Positions 35,565 to 48,076 of a stretch of DNA of 64,000 bases are shown one piece after another. Source of the DNA: Ectobius pallidus (Eukaryota > Arthropoda > Insecta > Blattodea > Ectobiidae). Where the stretch lies: assembly GCA_964059195.1 (NCBI GenBank), contig CAXKWD010000005.1, positions 148,023,265 to 148,087,264 on the forward strand. Direction: 5' to 3'. Positions within the stretch are counted from its first letter, which is position 1. Each line of letters opens with the position of its first letter. The notes below the pieces were generated by a model. It was not told the DNA's origin. It saw nothing but the letters and a program-made list of their open reading frames with translations, and searched no databases. Both the position numbers and the translations under genes were made by a program.

Positions 35565-36090
35565 AACATACCTGTGTGTGTGTGTCTGTGAACAGCATGG
35601 CTCCAGAACGGAAAATTGTATGAAAACAAAATTTTGTATTTGGGTTAGGTACCTCCTGAAGATATAACATGAAGATTGGCGATAACTTTCTCTTATTTTT
35701 TAAGGGGACTTTACATAAAGAATTCGTTTGTCGCTATTTTCTCGGAAAAGAGCTCTAACGATTTTAACTTTTACATATTGGGTATTTATACTAAGAGCTA
35801 AGTCTTTTATTTGAACATTTTTCGAAAAAAATCTCTGAAGGGTAGTTATAGGCCACCCACTTTGAATATGTGCTCTTTGCAATATGGCCTCTTGTACTAT
35901 ATCAGAAAGTGAAGTGAGAAAAAAGTTAAGTGCCAAGCTTAAAGTAAAGAAAGTTAAGAGAGTGCATTCATCAAATTTTATTTTGGCTATTTATCCTTCG
36001 GGGATGCGATGTGGTGTGGTAACGATATTCTCTTCATTTTTGCAACTAATTTAGACTACATGAAGAGAATGCCACATCAGACTTTTTCTC
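35565..36090. repeat. dispersed repeat family X, copy 3
   Basis: It runs from a (GT)n stretch 'cctgtgtgtgtgtgtctgtg' through 'ggctccagaacgga', 'acaaaattttgtatttggg', 'cgataactttctctta', 'aatatgtgctctttgcaat' and 'ccttcggggatgcgatg'. It is the reverse complement of 63310-64000 and is parallel to 16640-17015. No protein was recognised. Confidence 0.7.
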
Positions 36091-36643
36091 TATTTTTTGT
36101 AGATAAAAGTCTCAAGATGAATTGTAGATGTTTCCATACACATATCAGTGGTTTTATAAAACAATTCAGATACATTACTTCACATGTGTAAGAGAAGAGT
36201 AATTTTGAAAACGATTACTTTTTTACTTTTAAAATCAATAACAAAAAATCGACTTTACATCATTGTAACAACAGCCATTTCTTTACTGGCGATTAAAAAT
36301 CCATTAATTGCCCTTGTCAGGCCTGAATGGGTATATAAGCAATTATGAAGTAAAACCATCAGTGGGCTCTAAGCTTAAAAACAATTTTTAAAAATTCAGT
36401 TAAACAAATGGCTTTCATTGGTAATAATACTAATATACGGATAAAAACTCTCCCATTTTACATAAAGTATTACTCTATTAGTGTTAAATATCAGCTTTAA
36501 ATAATTGGTCGAAGTGACGCGTCATTAGCACTGAAAAGGTCATGTTCTTACATATCCCAGCAAGGCATGATACCCTTGAAGTACTAAATACCTTATACAA
36601 TTATAAATATATTACCCATTAAAACAACCTTCCAAATTTACAG

Positions 36644-37760
36644 CACAGTATAGTATAACAGTAGCGAAGCTCTAATGAAAGGAAAATGCATCCTTTTGAC
36701 AGATCGGTGCGACACTAGCACCCCAAGCGGCCAGCAAGATGGTACTAGCAAACAGCCATTTCCAGCATTGGAAAGATACGAATATATGGCTGTATTTATT
36801 TTTATTTTTAAAATTACTAGAACGTGATTGTTACCGGAAAGGCATACTGGTGAACTCATCAAGTCATAGACTTTGTGGGAATATAAAGAAGTTGTAGTTT
36901 CGAGATCGATGACATTGAATATCTTATAAAGTATCATACCGGTTTCCCTCCACCATATAAGCTTCATCCCTACGATAAATCTTCAAGAATTTAATTGACC
37001 TACTACTAACATATACTTACACTGAAAATTCTGACAAATAGGAAAACTTAATAAATTCAATAAGCATGTAGCAGTACTAGTTCAGAAATTAGGGGGGAAA
37101 GTAAAGTTCTATAGGCTTATAGCCCGATATGGTCAGTATCAGATGCAATAACAAAACACTTTTGTTTTTTTCTTAATTTTGTTTCACACGATAAATTATT
37201 AAAAAGTAAAGGATTAAACACGTTATCTTTATTCTCGACAGTTTAATTTTGTTAAATTCAATTATATAGGCCTAACATAACCTCGTGTTAAAACATTTTC
37301 AAAATTAGTAGGCTCAGGTGGGGTATTTGTAAATAGGCCTATATATTTAGAAACCTTTGCTTCGTTAGAATTTTCATTTATGATGTACATATAAAAATAA
37401 TTAATTGTATATAGCATTTACAAGCCATTTTATGCTCCTAAAATTAAAAGAAATAGGAGTAAATACACTAGTATGGATGCAAGCATGATAATCACAAATT
37501 TGCAATTTAATTTCACAAATAACTGTTTTTGCTTACCTCTCAGGATCTTTAGGGAACCTGAAGAAAGATAAATCGGGAGAATTCCTTTGGCTGTTGGTGC
37601 AATTTATAGCACAACAAGCATTTCCATAAAATATTGTTGACATTTTTCATATGCAACAATGTAACATATTGTGTGGCTTCTTGCTCACCGCTACGAGCGC
37701 TGCAGTCGCGCCGGTTGAAAAAAACTGTATGGAGCTTCGCTACTGTTATACTATACTGTG
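36644..37760. mobile_element. TIR element with perfect 29-bp terminal repeats (1117 bp)
   Basis: The first 29 bases (36644-36672) and the last 29 (37732-37760) are exact inverted copies, containing GTATAACAGTAGCGAAGCTC. Weaker symmetry continues inward (GTGCGACACTAGC against GCGCGACTGCAGC, then AGCGG). I find no clear TSD, and the superfamily cannot be named. No transposase frame is visible, so it is probably non-autonomous. Confidence 0.8.
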
Positions 37761-37860
37761 GTACTAATACGAATGCTAAATTATTGTTCCGAGGAAGTTT
37801 TAATAATTATTCGTTAAAAATTGCTTTATTTTTCTTTTGCCGTGTGACCCGAATGGAAGT

Positions 37861-38092
37861 GCGAGGCGCGTTCAGAAAGTAAGTTACCCTGAGACTGTTT
37901 ACAGAGACAAAACACAATTTCATGAAAATATTTATAGCAACAGATACAGCAAGTATTCAGCTATTTTTCAACATATTCGCCACTGGAATTGAGACATTTG
38001 CCATTCCGTGTGACCAACTTTTTAATGCTTGTGTCGTAGAAGTCTGCCGCCTGGGATTTGAACCACTGTGTGACAACCATCTCTACCTCTTT
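37861..38092 (-). pseudogene. mariner transposase C-terminus, minus copy, with 3' end
   Basis: On the minus strand the translation ends 'QWFKSQAADFYDTSIKKL', then 'GKCLNSSGEYVEK' and a stop at 37961-37963. This matches the usual mariner ending (FYDxGIxKLxxRxxKCLNxxGDYVEK). The sequence beyond the stop reaches GCGAGGCGCGTTCAGAAAG (plus strand, from 37859), which looks like a mariner terminal repeat. Only the last ~40 residues are left. It lies in inverted orientation to the copy that follows. Confidence 0.7.
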
Positions 38093-38189
38093 CATTCTCT
38101 CTCATTTCTTGAGGTGCTGGAAAAGATTAAAATCACTGGGAACGAGATTCGGGCTGTACAGTGGATTTTTAAACACCTCCCAGCAAGTC

Positions 38190-38342
38190 TCCCGCAGAAG
38201 TTCGGCTGGGAACTTCTGCTGGGAGATGGTTGTTTCACAGTGGTTCAAATCCCAGGCTTCTACGACACAAGCATTAAAAAGTTGGTCCCACGGTATGGCA
38301 AATGTCTCAATTCCAGTGGCGAATATGTTGAAAAATAGCTGA
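38190..38342 (+). pseudogene. mariner transposase C-terminus, plus copy
   Basis: The plus-strand translation contains 'FYDTSIKKLVPRYGKCLN' and 'GEYVEK' before the stop at 38336-38338. The preceding 'VSQWFKSQA' lies in another frame, so a frameshift separates them. The copy is an inverted partner of 37861-38092, and the ~100 bp between them also reads as decayed mariner. The terminal repeat on this side is lost about 30 bp after the stop. Confidence 0.7.
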
Positions 38343-38699
38343 ACACTTGCTGTATCTGTTGCAATACATATAAATTAGTAAAATTGTTGTATAAAACGTC
38401 GAAAAAATGTACATTCTTTAAAAGTAAGTAAGATTCAAAAGCAAAAGATCATTTCAAAATTTCAGATCCGGAGGACTTTTGGGTAAATCATCTTGAATTT
38501 TATTCTCAAATAGCCAGAGTTGTGATGACCGTTATCGTGTCATTTTTTACCACATATTTTTATGTGAGTTAGGATTCTCAACTTTGACCGTAATGAAAAC
38601 CAAACAGCGTTTTCGGCTTCATGTCGCGAGTGATCTCTGTGGTACATTATCAAATTTGAAACCAAACACACGAGGTCTAATCAAGGCAAAACAGTGTTA

Positions 38700-39108
38700 T
38701 AGTCCAGTTTTTCATTGCATGGCCAGGCGGCTTCCTTTCGTTAGGATGAAAAGCTTGCCGACAGCTCAACCTATTTCTTTACTTTTACCGCACCAATCAG
38801 GTAGTTACCCCAGCCAATCAGAATCTAAGAATGTCTTGCTAAATCTGTGACAACTACTCGTCAACTCCGCGTGGAGTGAATCGCAAGGTTGCAAAATCTA
38901 GTTTCAGTAAACAATAACACGTGTGAATTGATTAAAGCGAAGGAAGAACTGAGGTCAGTGATAACAATGAGAGAATATTGCAACGTTGCTTTTGTTTTGG
39001 AAAGCGGAAGCCAAGACTGATTTAGACAGATCAATTAACATAAAGAAACACCGACTTAATTGTTTATTCCTTTGAAGCTGCCTGGCCATGCAATGAGTAA
39101 CTGGACTA
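38700..39108. mobile_element. TA-flanked Tc1/mariner-type MITE, copy 1 (409 bp)
   Basis: TIRs start TAGTCCAGTT and continue through TTCATTGCATGGCCAGG to GCTTCC, about 35 bp. Both ends are flanked by TA (38698-38699, 39109-39110). A second copy in the opposite orientation is at 52064-52450. The interior is CpG-bearing but non-coding. Confidence 0.85.
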
Positions 39109-39279
39109 TACCGTCTCACTGACATAATAATAACTTAATTACTAAACTAGTTCATAAACAATGTGGCTTAATTAATCATTACTTTCACTAGTTGATTAAA
39201 AATTGTATTTGAAAACATTTATTTAAACATATTGTGCTATTTATGTAGTCATAGTGTACATTCTTCTCTTCAAGATATT

Positions 39280-39354
39280 GAAAAATGGTAGGGGGCATAG
39301 TGACTTGCCACATCTCAAAAGAGGGCGTCAAAAGGATAAGGTTGGGAACCCCTG
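39280..39354. mobile_element. solitary hAT-type right end
   Basis: AAGGTTGGGAACCCCTG at 39338-39354 is the inverse of the hAT terminus CAGGGGTTCCCAACCTT. The left end was not found; the TA-flanked MITE just upstream may have been inserted in the lost part. Confidence 0.4.
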
Positions 39355-40084
39355 GTATAGCTCAACTGCCGTCTCACAAAGCGTATGGTGGTTATTTTCC
39401 CATATTATGTAGTGTTTGACACGTCTACAGTTAATACACATTAACTAAATGATTCACATCTTTGTACGGCACAAACGATGCGCATTGTTATTTACTTGCG
39501 TCACAACACAAAAACAAGCCTTCAAACATTTTATTCCAAAGCGTTTTTAACTTTTCCGTATTTGGAAACAAGTACATAATATGTCAACCTCTACAAGGGA
39601 GCGTACAAAGACTGGGAACCAATTCGAATATAAATTATCTAACAAGCTCCGCTTTAAAAGCCTGGACTTCTTTTTATTTGGTAAAGCAACTTCTAAGAAA
39701 ACAACAGTCTTTATTTGGTGAGCAAGAAGGCATTTAAATGTCAATAAGGAAAGACTGAGTTAAATTCTGCAGATTATAACTTCCTTCTGTTATACATGTG
39801 CTTTCCTTGGACGGTCTTAGATACTGAAATCCCGGAATAGTTTCACATTGCTAAATACGTACCAGAATACGTGCCTAAAATTAGATTATAATGTTAAAAT
39901 TACTCTAGTAATAATAATAATAACTCACAAGTCTTAAGGCCGTGTCCGAAAGTTTCATTTTCAGCTAAGTAGTTGGTTTTATCGTTATATAACGACGGGA
40001 TGTACTGCAAGTTAGGCCTGTGACTGTCGTCTGTGTGCAGGAATTTTGTTCCGCAGGGGTTCTTTTACATACCTGTAAATACAC

Positions 40085-40510
40085 AAATAAGAAAGCGTTG
40101 GATGTAATTCAGTTCCGGCAGTAATTAAGTGCTATGCAAGTCAAACCTTTCTGGCTCTTATGTCTACAGTTTTCTTTACTTTAGCAAAGTGGCATTTGTT
40201 TCGGACTCATAAAATAAATAAATAAATAAAAATTTAAAAAAACTTTTCTAAATACGAAGACGAAAAGTTTCTTGCAAATATGGATACTGAATATGCAATT
40301 TGTGCTTTCCTGAAATACTGAAATTAGCCTCCAGGGGTTATTATCTTGTCTTGTCACAAGTAGAATTCTATTGTATTCTGGCAATAATCCCACTCATGAT
40401 TGAAGGCACAGTCGCTTATTTGACAATGCGTAACACGTTTATATTCAGGATATACATGTCATATTCTTGTAAATAGCTAGTCTAAGCATATGCAGTAGAT
40501 TTGATAGGGA
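40085..40510. repeat. diverged local duplication, unit 1
   Basis: It is co-linear with 41350-41770: 'ggcatttgtttcggactc' against 'ggcatttgtttcaaactc', 'ttatcttgtcttgtcac' against 'ttatcttgtcacatag', 'aatcccactcatgattgaa' against 'aaccccactcaggattta', and 'gaaatactgaaattagcct' against 'gaaatagggaaattagcct'. Identity by eye is about 65-70%. No coding frame is conserved between the units. Confidence 0.65.
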
Positions 40511-41349
40511 CAATTACAATTTAGGCCGTGGAGTAGAGGTCCTCAGGGTACCAAAATTCTTTTTAGAAATCTGACTCATGAAAGTGGTAAGGTTGTCGAC
40601 CTTATGCACCAATCACCTCCCTCAACTTATATACCTTTAGGATGGATCCCGAGAAGGATTAGGCTATTCCAGCATCTTTCATCACGTACGCAGGTTGAAA
40701 AGCAATGTATGTCCTATATATTACAAAATCCCTTTTGAGTCCGTTGACCTTTGCTCCCTCTTTCAAGTCTCATTTCCGGCTTAAGGACTAACGTGGAGCT
40801 AAGTTACTGCCTATTAATATGGTTGTAGTGTACGGGAAAATACAGCTGCCAAGTACAAGTTGAAATGAGAAACAAGTCATAGCATAACCGGAATGGGCAA
40901 AAGATAGATTTATGCTGCACCCCAGCCAAGCTCTGCCGTTTTGTTAGGTTAGGAACGTTTATGTTAGTTTAGGAGCAATATACTGAATAGCACGAGGTTT
41001 ATTATGTCTCACATTGAATTACTTCTGTGACGAAACCCTAAACCCCACCTTCCCAGGCGGGCCTCATTGGAGAGGAGCCTAGGGTGCAGCATAAAACTAT
41101 TTTTCCCCCGGAATGGAATCACTGATAAGTGATAACATTGCCAACTAATGTTCAAGAAATTAACTGATGAGCCGGTTTTCCACACTAGAAGGTTAGGTTG
41201 TACTCTTCAACTTAACAACTTTTATGATTTGAATCTACTGTAGACTGTAGACTTTATAACGAATGAGACAATACTTAATTCATAAGATTGTACTCACATT
41301 TTTTTACATTGTATTTCTGTATTAAAAATAACCTTCCCACACTTCCACA

Positions 41350-41770
41350 CACTTGGAAACAAACAAGAACGCGTTCGATTGAATTCAATTCTGGCAATGG
41401 TCAAATGCTACGTGACTCATTCCTGACTCTATGGATGCAACTCTCTTTGCCGTTTGTTAAGCGGCATTTGTTTCAAACTCGTAAAATTAAAATGTGGAAA
41501 CGAAAATAATTCTTATTAAAGATTAGAGGTCTCTTGCAATATGAATACGGTAATAAGTAAGTTGAAGTTTTGTCTTCCCGAAATAGGGAAATTAGCCTTA
41601 CAAGGGCATTCAGTTATCTTGTCACATAGTGTTTTGTATTCTGACAAAACCCCACTCAGGATTTAAAGGATCAGTGGCATATGTGACATATGATAACCAC
41701 ATTTCAAATTTAAGATTTATACTATTTTACTATAAATAATCTTAAGCAATAGATGTTATGGTTAGTAGAA
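41350..41770. repeat. diverged local duplication, unit 2
   Basis: This is the partner of 40085-40510, about 1.26 kb downstream in the same orientation. The intervening DNA (40511-41349) shows nothing recognisable. Confidence 0.65.
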
Positions 41771-42194
41771 TTGTAAGCTATATTGATGCCAATAGAGTTT
41801 CAAACGATGGAGGTTACCAGATTTGAAGGTGCTACTATAGGTAAAGCCAACATTATCCACCGGTCGCCTTTCCCTATATGGTTCCTTCCATTGGCCAGTA
41901 TTTTTTTCTCTTAAAAGCTGAGTCGGTCATAAGGGCAATAAAAAACTTTAAGAAACTATTCTTTTTCTATCAAATTTAAGAATATTTAATTTAGTGAAAT
42001 GTTGGAAGTGTCTTCTCATTTCCAGACCAGCTATGATTCTTTTTAGATGAGTATATACAATTTAAAGTTTCAATAACACAAAATCTGTGCTAAGGAGAGT
42101 GACCTTACTAGAAAAGAGAGAATTTTCAACCTGAAAAATACCTATAAAATAATATAAAGTATGGACGTGAAACTGTCATTAAAGCTCATCTAAA

Positions 42195-42450
42195 ATGCCT
42201 TTGACTGGACAAGGATTGAATCCCTTGAACATGGGTTCGGGAAACGAGCACTCAACCCTTACACCCAGGCCAGCCAAAAAATAATAATCCCAACAGCAAC
42301 TGCTCGTTTGTTGAACGGTTATTTCACTAGTGGGGTGTACTTCAACTTAAACTGTGCGTTCATAAATGTAATGGACCTGGACCAAGAGTGGCCTTGAGTA
42401 CAGAAAGCCAGCACCATACTCACTATGCTACCCAGGCTGACCAGAGATAA
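42195..42450 (-). repeat. two tRNA-like SINE heads in tandem
   Basis: The first (42200-42285) has, on the minus strand, 'GGCCTGGGTGTAAGGGTTGA' and a B-box-like GGATTCAATCC (42212-42222). The second (about 42375-42445) has a similar 'GCCTGGGTAGCATAGTGAGT' start. Neither closes a cloverleaf. They may be one SINE family in two partial copies. Confidence 0.4.
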
Positions 42451-43338
42451 AATGCATAGGTTCGCAGCATCGTTGAATAGTCCAAATCACTCTGTTTACT
42501 GCACGGCAGAATGTAATTCCAAGCCTCACTAGGATTACTACCTGTTTAGTTTTGAACCGGACATCAGGTGTTTGAGGAAATTGTTCAGTGTCTGGTTAGA
42601 TGTTAATAACATGACGCTCAATGTCATGATTTTTTCACATGCTCATTGACTTGACAAATAAGGTATCCATCTACTTCTAAAATCAGAATTTTTCACCAAA
42701 AAATATTCCCCCCCCCCTTGTCTCATTAGAAAGCTTGATTTCTGTAGTTTTCAAATATATATAACATGCTTGGGTTTTCTCTATTATTGATTGGCCAGGT
42801 GAGTCTACCTGCGAGTTGAGAAATGTCCAAATACAGGATTACCCAACTAACTTCATTTTTCTCCTATTTCAAAATTTTCAGAATTTCTTAACTTTAGGCT
42901 TAAGAAAAATGCACTTAGAACTGAGCTATTGACTTCCAAACACCAAAATGAAGCTTAAACATATAGCTAGTCTGTATACTAGTACCAAATAAATCAGCCT
43001 ACGGTAAGGATCCTGGCCCCTTATCAAAGGAAAAATAGACTAATTTTATAGTCTTGAGTTTTGTCCATTCTGTAGCGATAATCTTAATGATTTATGATAA
43101 GCGTAGAGCTTTATCACTGGTACTCACTACTAAATTGCGGTATTTTGTTACCTGTTGGAGCGCTTTCAACCGCATGGAGCGGCCATCTTCAGCAACTGAC
43201 TTCCGTGGTGTTGTTGTTGTTGGGAAGACATTTCTGGATAACTGTATCGTACAGCGCGTGCGATTTGAATTGTAACTGTTCGTTTAGGATGTTGGTGTTG
43301 TCTTGTGTGGTGTGTCTGTATATTTCATATTGTTCGAA

Positions 43339-43814
43339 AACAGTTCAGAAAACAAGGATACAAAATAGCATTCAGAACAAAGAACAAAACAATCAACAAA
43401 ATACAACCCACAGACAACAAACAACACACAAACAAATACAACAACCCAGGAGTCTACAAACTAAAATGCAACGACTGCCCAAAATTCTACATAGGACAAA
43501 CAGGCCGAAGTTTCAAAACACGATACACAGAACACATACGAGCTCTCAAACAAAACACAGACTCGGCCTATGCAAATCATATAATAACCACAGGACACGA
43601 ATACGCAGACATCAATACAGACATGGAAATCCTACACAGTAACCACAAAGGTCACACACTCAACACACTCGAACAATATGAAATATACAGACACACCACA
43701 CAAGACAACACCAACATCCTAAATGAACAGTTACAATTCAAATCGCACGCGCTGTACGATACAGTTATCCAGAAATGTCTTCCCAACAACAACACCACGG
43801 AAGTCAGTTGCTGA
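43339..43814 (+). pseudogene. PLE GIY-YIG endonuclease domain, 5'-truncated but open
   Basis: The frame is open from the arm junction to the TGA at 43812-43814 (about 158 codons). It begins with the linker that follows the PLE reverse transcriptase ('FRKQGYKIAFRTKNKT'). The GIY-YIG nuclease follows: 'GVYKLKCNDCPKFYIGQTG' supplies the GVY and YIG strands plus a CxxC metal-type pair. 'RSFKTRYTEH' supplies the conserved arginine and histidine, and 'LEQYEIY' supplies the glutamate helix. All hallmark residues remain. The last ~45 codons lie in the right arm. There is no start codon of its own, and the RT domain is missing, so it is a dead fragment despite its open frame. The domain normally nicks DNA to prime reverse transcription. 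Confidence 0.85.
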
Positions 43815-43845
43815 AGATGGCCGCTCCATGCGGTTGAAAGCGCTC
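43806..43845 (+). ncRNA. hammerhead-like motif in PLE 3' end
   Basis: CTGAAGA is followed by a 6-bp hairpin (GGCCGC-tccat-GCGGTT, two G-U pairs) and GAAA, the order of the hammerhead core CUGANGA / stem II / GAAA. The same motif sits inverted in the left arm near 43159-43192. PLEs are known to carry hammerhead ribozymes. I could not identify a convincing stem III with a UH cleavage site here, so activity is not claimed. Confidence 0.45.
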
Positions 43846-43929
43846 CAACAGGTAAGAAAATACCGCAATTTAGTAGCGAGTACCAGTGATAAAGCTCTAC
43901 GCTATACATAAATCATTAATTTTATAGAC

Positions 43930-44870
43930 TTCAGGAAGAAAAAAAATTAAACTACCTTTGATAAGCACTACAAAAATGATTCTAGTATGTAGACAGATCT
44001 ATGAAATGGGGAACATTTTAGTGCAAGAATCACTGTTCTAGCTTAATTGGAAGTTGAGATATGCTTGCCGAAAATAATAAATTCTTTTCTTTAAATCTTC
44101 CCCTGTGCCCCCAATTTTTAAGTTTTATTATTGAAACCCTTTCATTTTATGACAAATAACATGTGATCAAATCTTTAAGTGATGAAAATGAAATTGTAAT
44201 TTTTTATAAGTAGGGTTGATACCTTAAGCCAAACCGTGTGACGATCAACCATGCAATGTCTTGTTCTGAATTCATAGAATATAAGGAAACCAGACCGAAA
44301 CTGCTTAGTGCTGCTCATGGAAACTAGACATTTTTAAAATTAGAAACACAAAAATAAAACGTGAGTACACATTAGTATTTCCATTGTAATTAGTCAACAA
44401 AGAAAATTAACAGGATAATTTTATTTGGGGGGGGGGGAGGTGGCAATCCCAATCATAGGAGTAGAAACTATGTTTCTGTATATTACTTCAGTAACAATAA
44501 CCAGTGTTAAATCTGTGTGCTGCATAGTGTAAAGCCCAAAATCATACTTTTTGAGGAAAAATGGGTTTTAAAAAATTTCATCCTTTGCAGTCTTTTTTAA
44601 AACTTATTAAAGGACTTACATCTTGATGTTTTAAATTATTCATCCAAGTGTTATTCAAAGATGCCTGGGATAACTCATTGCCCCACCCCCACCCAGATTA
44701 TAATCCTGGCTGCAGCAAACATAAGTACAAGGAATTCTACACTGTTTTGAGTCCTGCATTTATGCCTGCACATTATCTGTCTAGGTCTTGTCCAGAAGTG
44801 AATGGTATATCACAAGGTATATTGGGCTCTCTTTCGTATGATGTAATTCCACATTAGAAAACAAAGGGAT
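43930..44870. other. unassigned intergenic DNA downstream of beta-tubulin
   Basis: It contains a G run near 44428-44440. No gene was recognised. Confidence 0.35.
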
Positions 44871-44871
44871 T

Positions 44872-44877
44872 TTTATT
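44872..44877 (-). terminator. candidate beta-tubulin poly(A) signal AATAAA
   Basis: TTTATT on the plus strand reads AATAAA on the minus strand, about 1.15 kb beyond the stop codon. Nearer ATTAAA variants lie at 45585-45590, 45565-45570 and 45186-45191. The sequence alone cannot choose between them; a 3' UTR of 0.4-1.15 kb is implied. Confidence 0.3.
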
Positions 44878-46021
44878 TTATCAGCACGGCAAGCTCTGTA
44901 GGGCTGTCTTCTACCGTTTAAATCAATGATACCTCTTAACATGAAAACGTAACCCATCAATTTTCTGTTATATACGGCAAACACTAATTAATCCAAGCAA
45001 CAATTTCAAATATTGTACATGAAATGTTTTAAACTAGCATATTGAGTCATTACGTAACCTAAAAAACCATACCTCTAAAAATTTAGGCCTTATAACAAGT
45101 GAATGAAAAATAGTAAAAAGCACATTATACCAAGAATAAGATGTCTACAAGCAAACCTATAAACAAATTTCACTTTAGCCAAACATTTAATACCCGATTT
45201 GGAAATTGCTTGATAATCTGCATCCTGTCTTTTGCTTTCCTCTACAGAATAAAAATATAATGCACTAACAGTAGAATATTTACAATTCACAGTAGTAAGT
45301 GACGTTGCAACAGATTCCACAATAAACTGCCTGTATAAAACCTGAAAATAAATGCAAGATTTACTGGTATCAGGGATATTAGCTAGGATAATTTTAAAGT
45401 TAGGTGAAAATACTTACTATGCGGATGGATGTGCAACCATATTGCAAAGTTAAAATTAACAACTTTTCCTACCAAAATTCAAAGCATTCAATATATCTCA
45501 CCAACCTGTGCAATTCTACTGGTTAAGTCATCAATCCGCATAATATTAAGTGAATACAACAGATTTTAATTTGGCAGCCTTGGTTTTAATTCCTCAATTC
45601 ATATTCTGAAATGGCACAATTTCAGACCGAACTAAAGCTTGAATGAATTGGGGTCAATATTCCAAAAGAAGGGGATCAAATAAGCCTAACCAAATGATTA
45701 GGGCAGTTTATCTTAGAAAAGTAATGCCATCGTTAAATATGCGGTTTTCAGTCTTTGTATTTTTTCCATGTACCTGGGAATGTAATTGATACATCAAATA
45801 TTAAAATGTACAAAACGAGATCTTTCCAACTTTGTGCATAAGGCAAAGTGCATACTTTCTGGTGCTCATAGTTGGAAAGAGTAGGCTGATTATCATTCTA
45901 GTGCACAAAACATACAAACATTATGGGGATGATAGAAAACTAAGAAAAAATGCGTAACAAAAGTGCAAAATTAGAAAATAATCTTCGGGAAATTTAGAGA
46001 CTTAAAAAGATTTCAAACATT

Positions 46022-47383
<1,362 letters not shown>

Positions 47384-47999
47384 TTAAAACTCATGCAAAT
47401 AGCACGGAATAACAGTAGTAATATACACAGTTGAGCCACAACAATGACCTATTACAAATTTTAACTAAAAAATAAGACTTTTTGTATAAGAAAAATGGGC
47501 AATAGTGAAATTTTAGTTTTTCATAGCAAAATTTAAAACAATTAATATATATTAATAATTAATTTATAGGATGAAATTATTTTACATTGCAAATTAATTC
47601 AAGCCTGATCTTTTCTCCATTTCTAAAAAATCCTTAATTTCAGATATCAAGATAAGACACTAATGAATATTATTGCACAAAATTTACAGGATGTATTAGT
47701 GTCCAATAATAGCGTAGTCTACCATAAGTTCCAAAAGACTGTAATCTGATAATTAAAAAACTTTGCAGCCTCGAATTCAGCTGGGGTTCAAAACTATGAG
47801 CAGGGAAACTATGTGAATATTAATGTATTTAACCTGATCATTTGAAATTTAGGTCCGAAATTCATTTCATTTCAGCAAAAGCTACCAACACGACTATTTT
47901 AAACTTCTTTTTTTTTTAGGCTAGCCTTTTTGTCTTTCAGATAGTCTCCATGGCCTAATCTATACTTTACTTTGTTTTTTATTGGTAACAGGTCAAATA

Positions 48000-48076
48000 T
48001 AATTTTTATATTAGGGTGGGGCATCACTGGGGGCCCCCATAGTAAGTGGGCACTGCCCCGCCCTAGGAACGCCACT
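48000..48076. mobile_element. solitary hAT-type end in the intron
   Basis: Read on the minus strand from 48076: CAGTGGCGTTCCTAGGGCGG, a typical hAT terminus, followed by G/C-rich words. No partner or TSD was found. Confidence 0.45.

Larger units (their letters stand above)
43041..43927 (+). mobile_element. truncated Penelope-like retroelement with inverted 3' ends
   Basis: A central plus-strand endonuclease-coding part is bracketed by inverted arms of about 250 bp: 43084-43337 and 43669-43919. The right arm is the natural continuation of the element's 3' end. The left arm is an inverted copy of the same 3' end placed upstream. Direct repeats TAATTTTATAG at 43041-43051 and 43917-43927 are a candidate 11-bp TSD enclosing everything. 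Both arms carry the CTGAAGA-hairpin-GAAA motif. The reverse transcriptase is absent. Confidence 0.85.

Noticed and set aside
38584..38850. 88-codon frame near 38.7 kb
   Set aside because: It falls largely inside the non-coding TA-flanked MITE.
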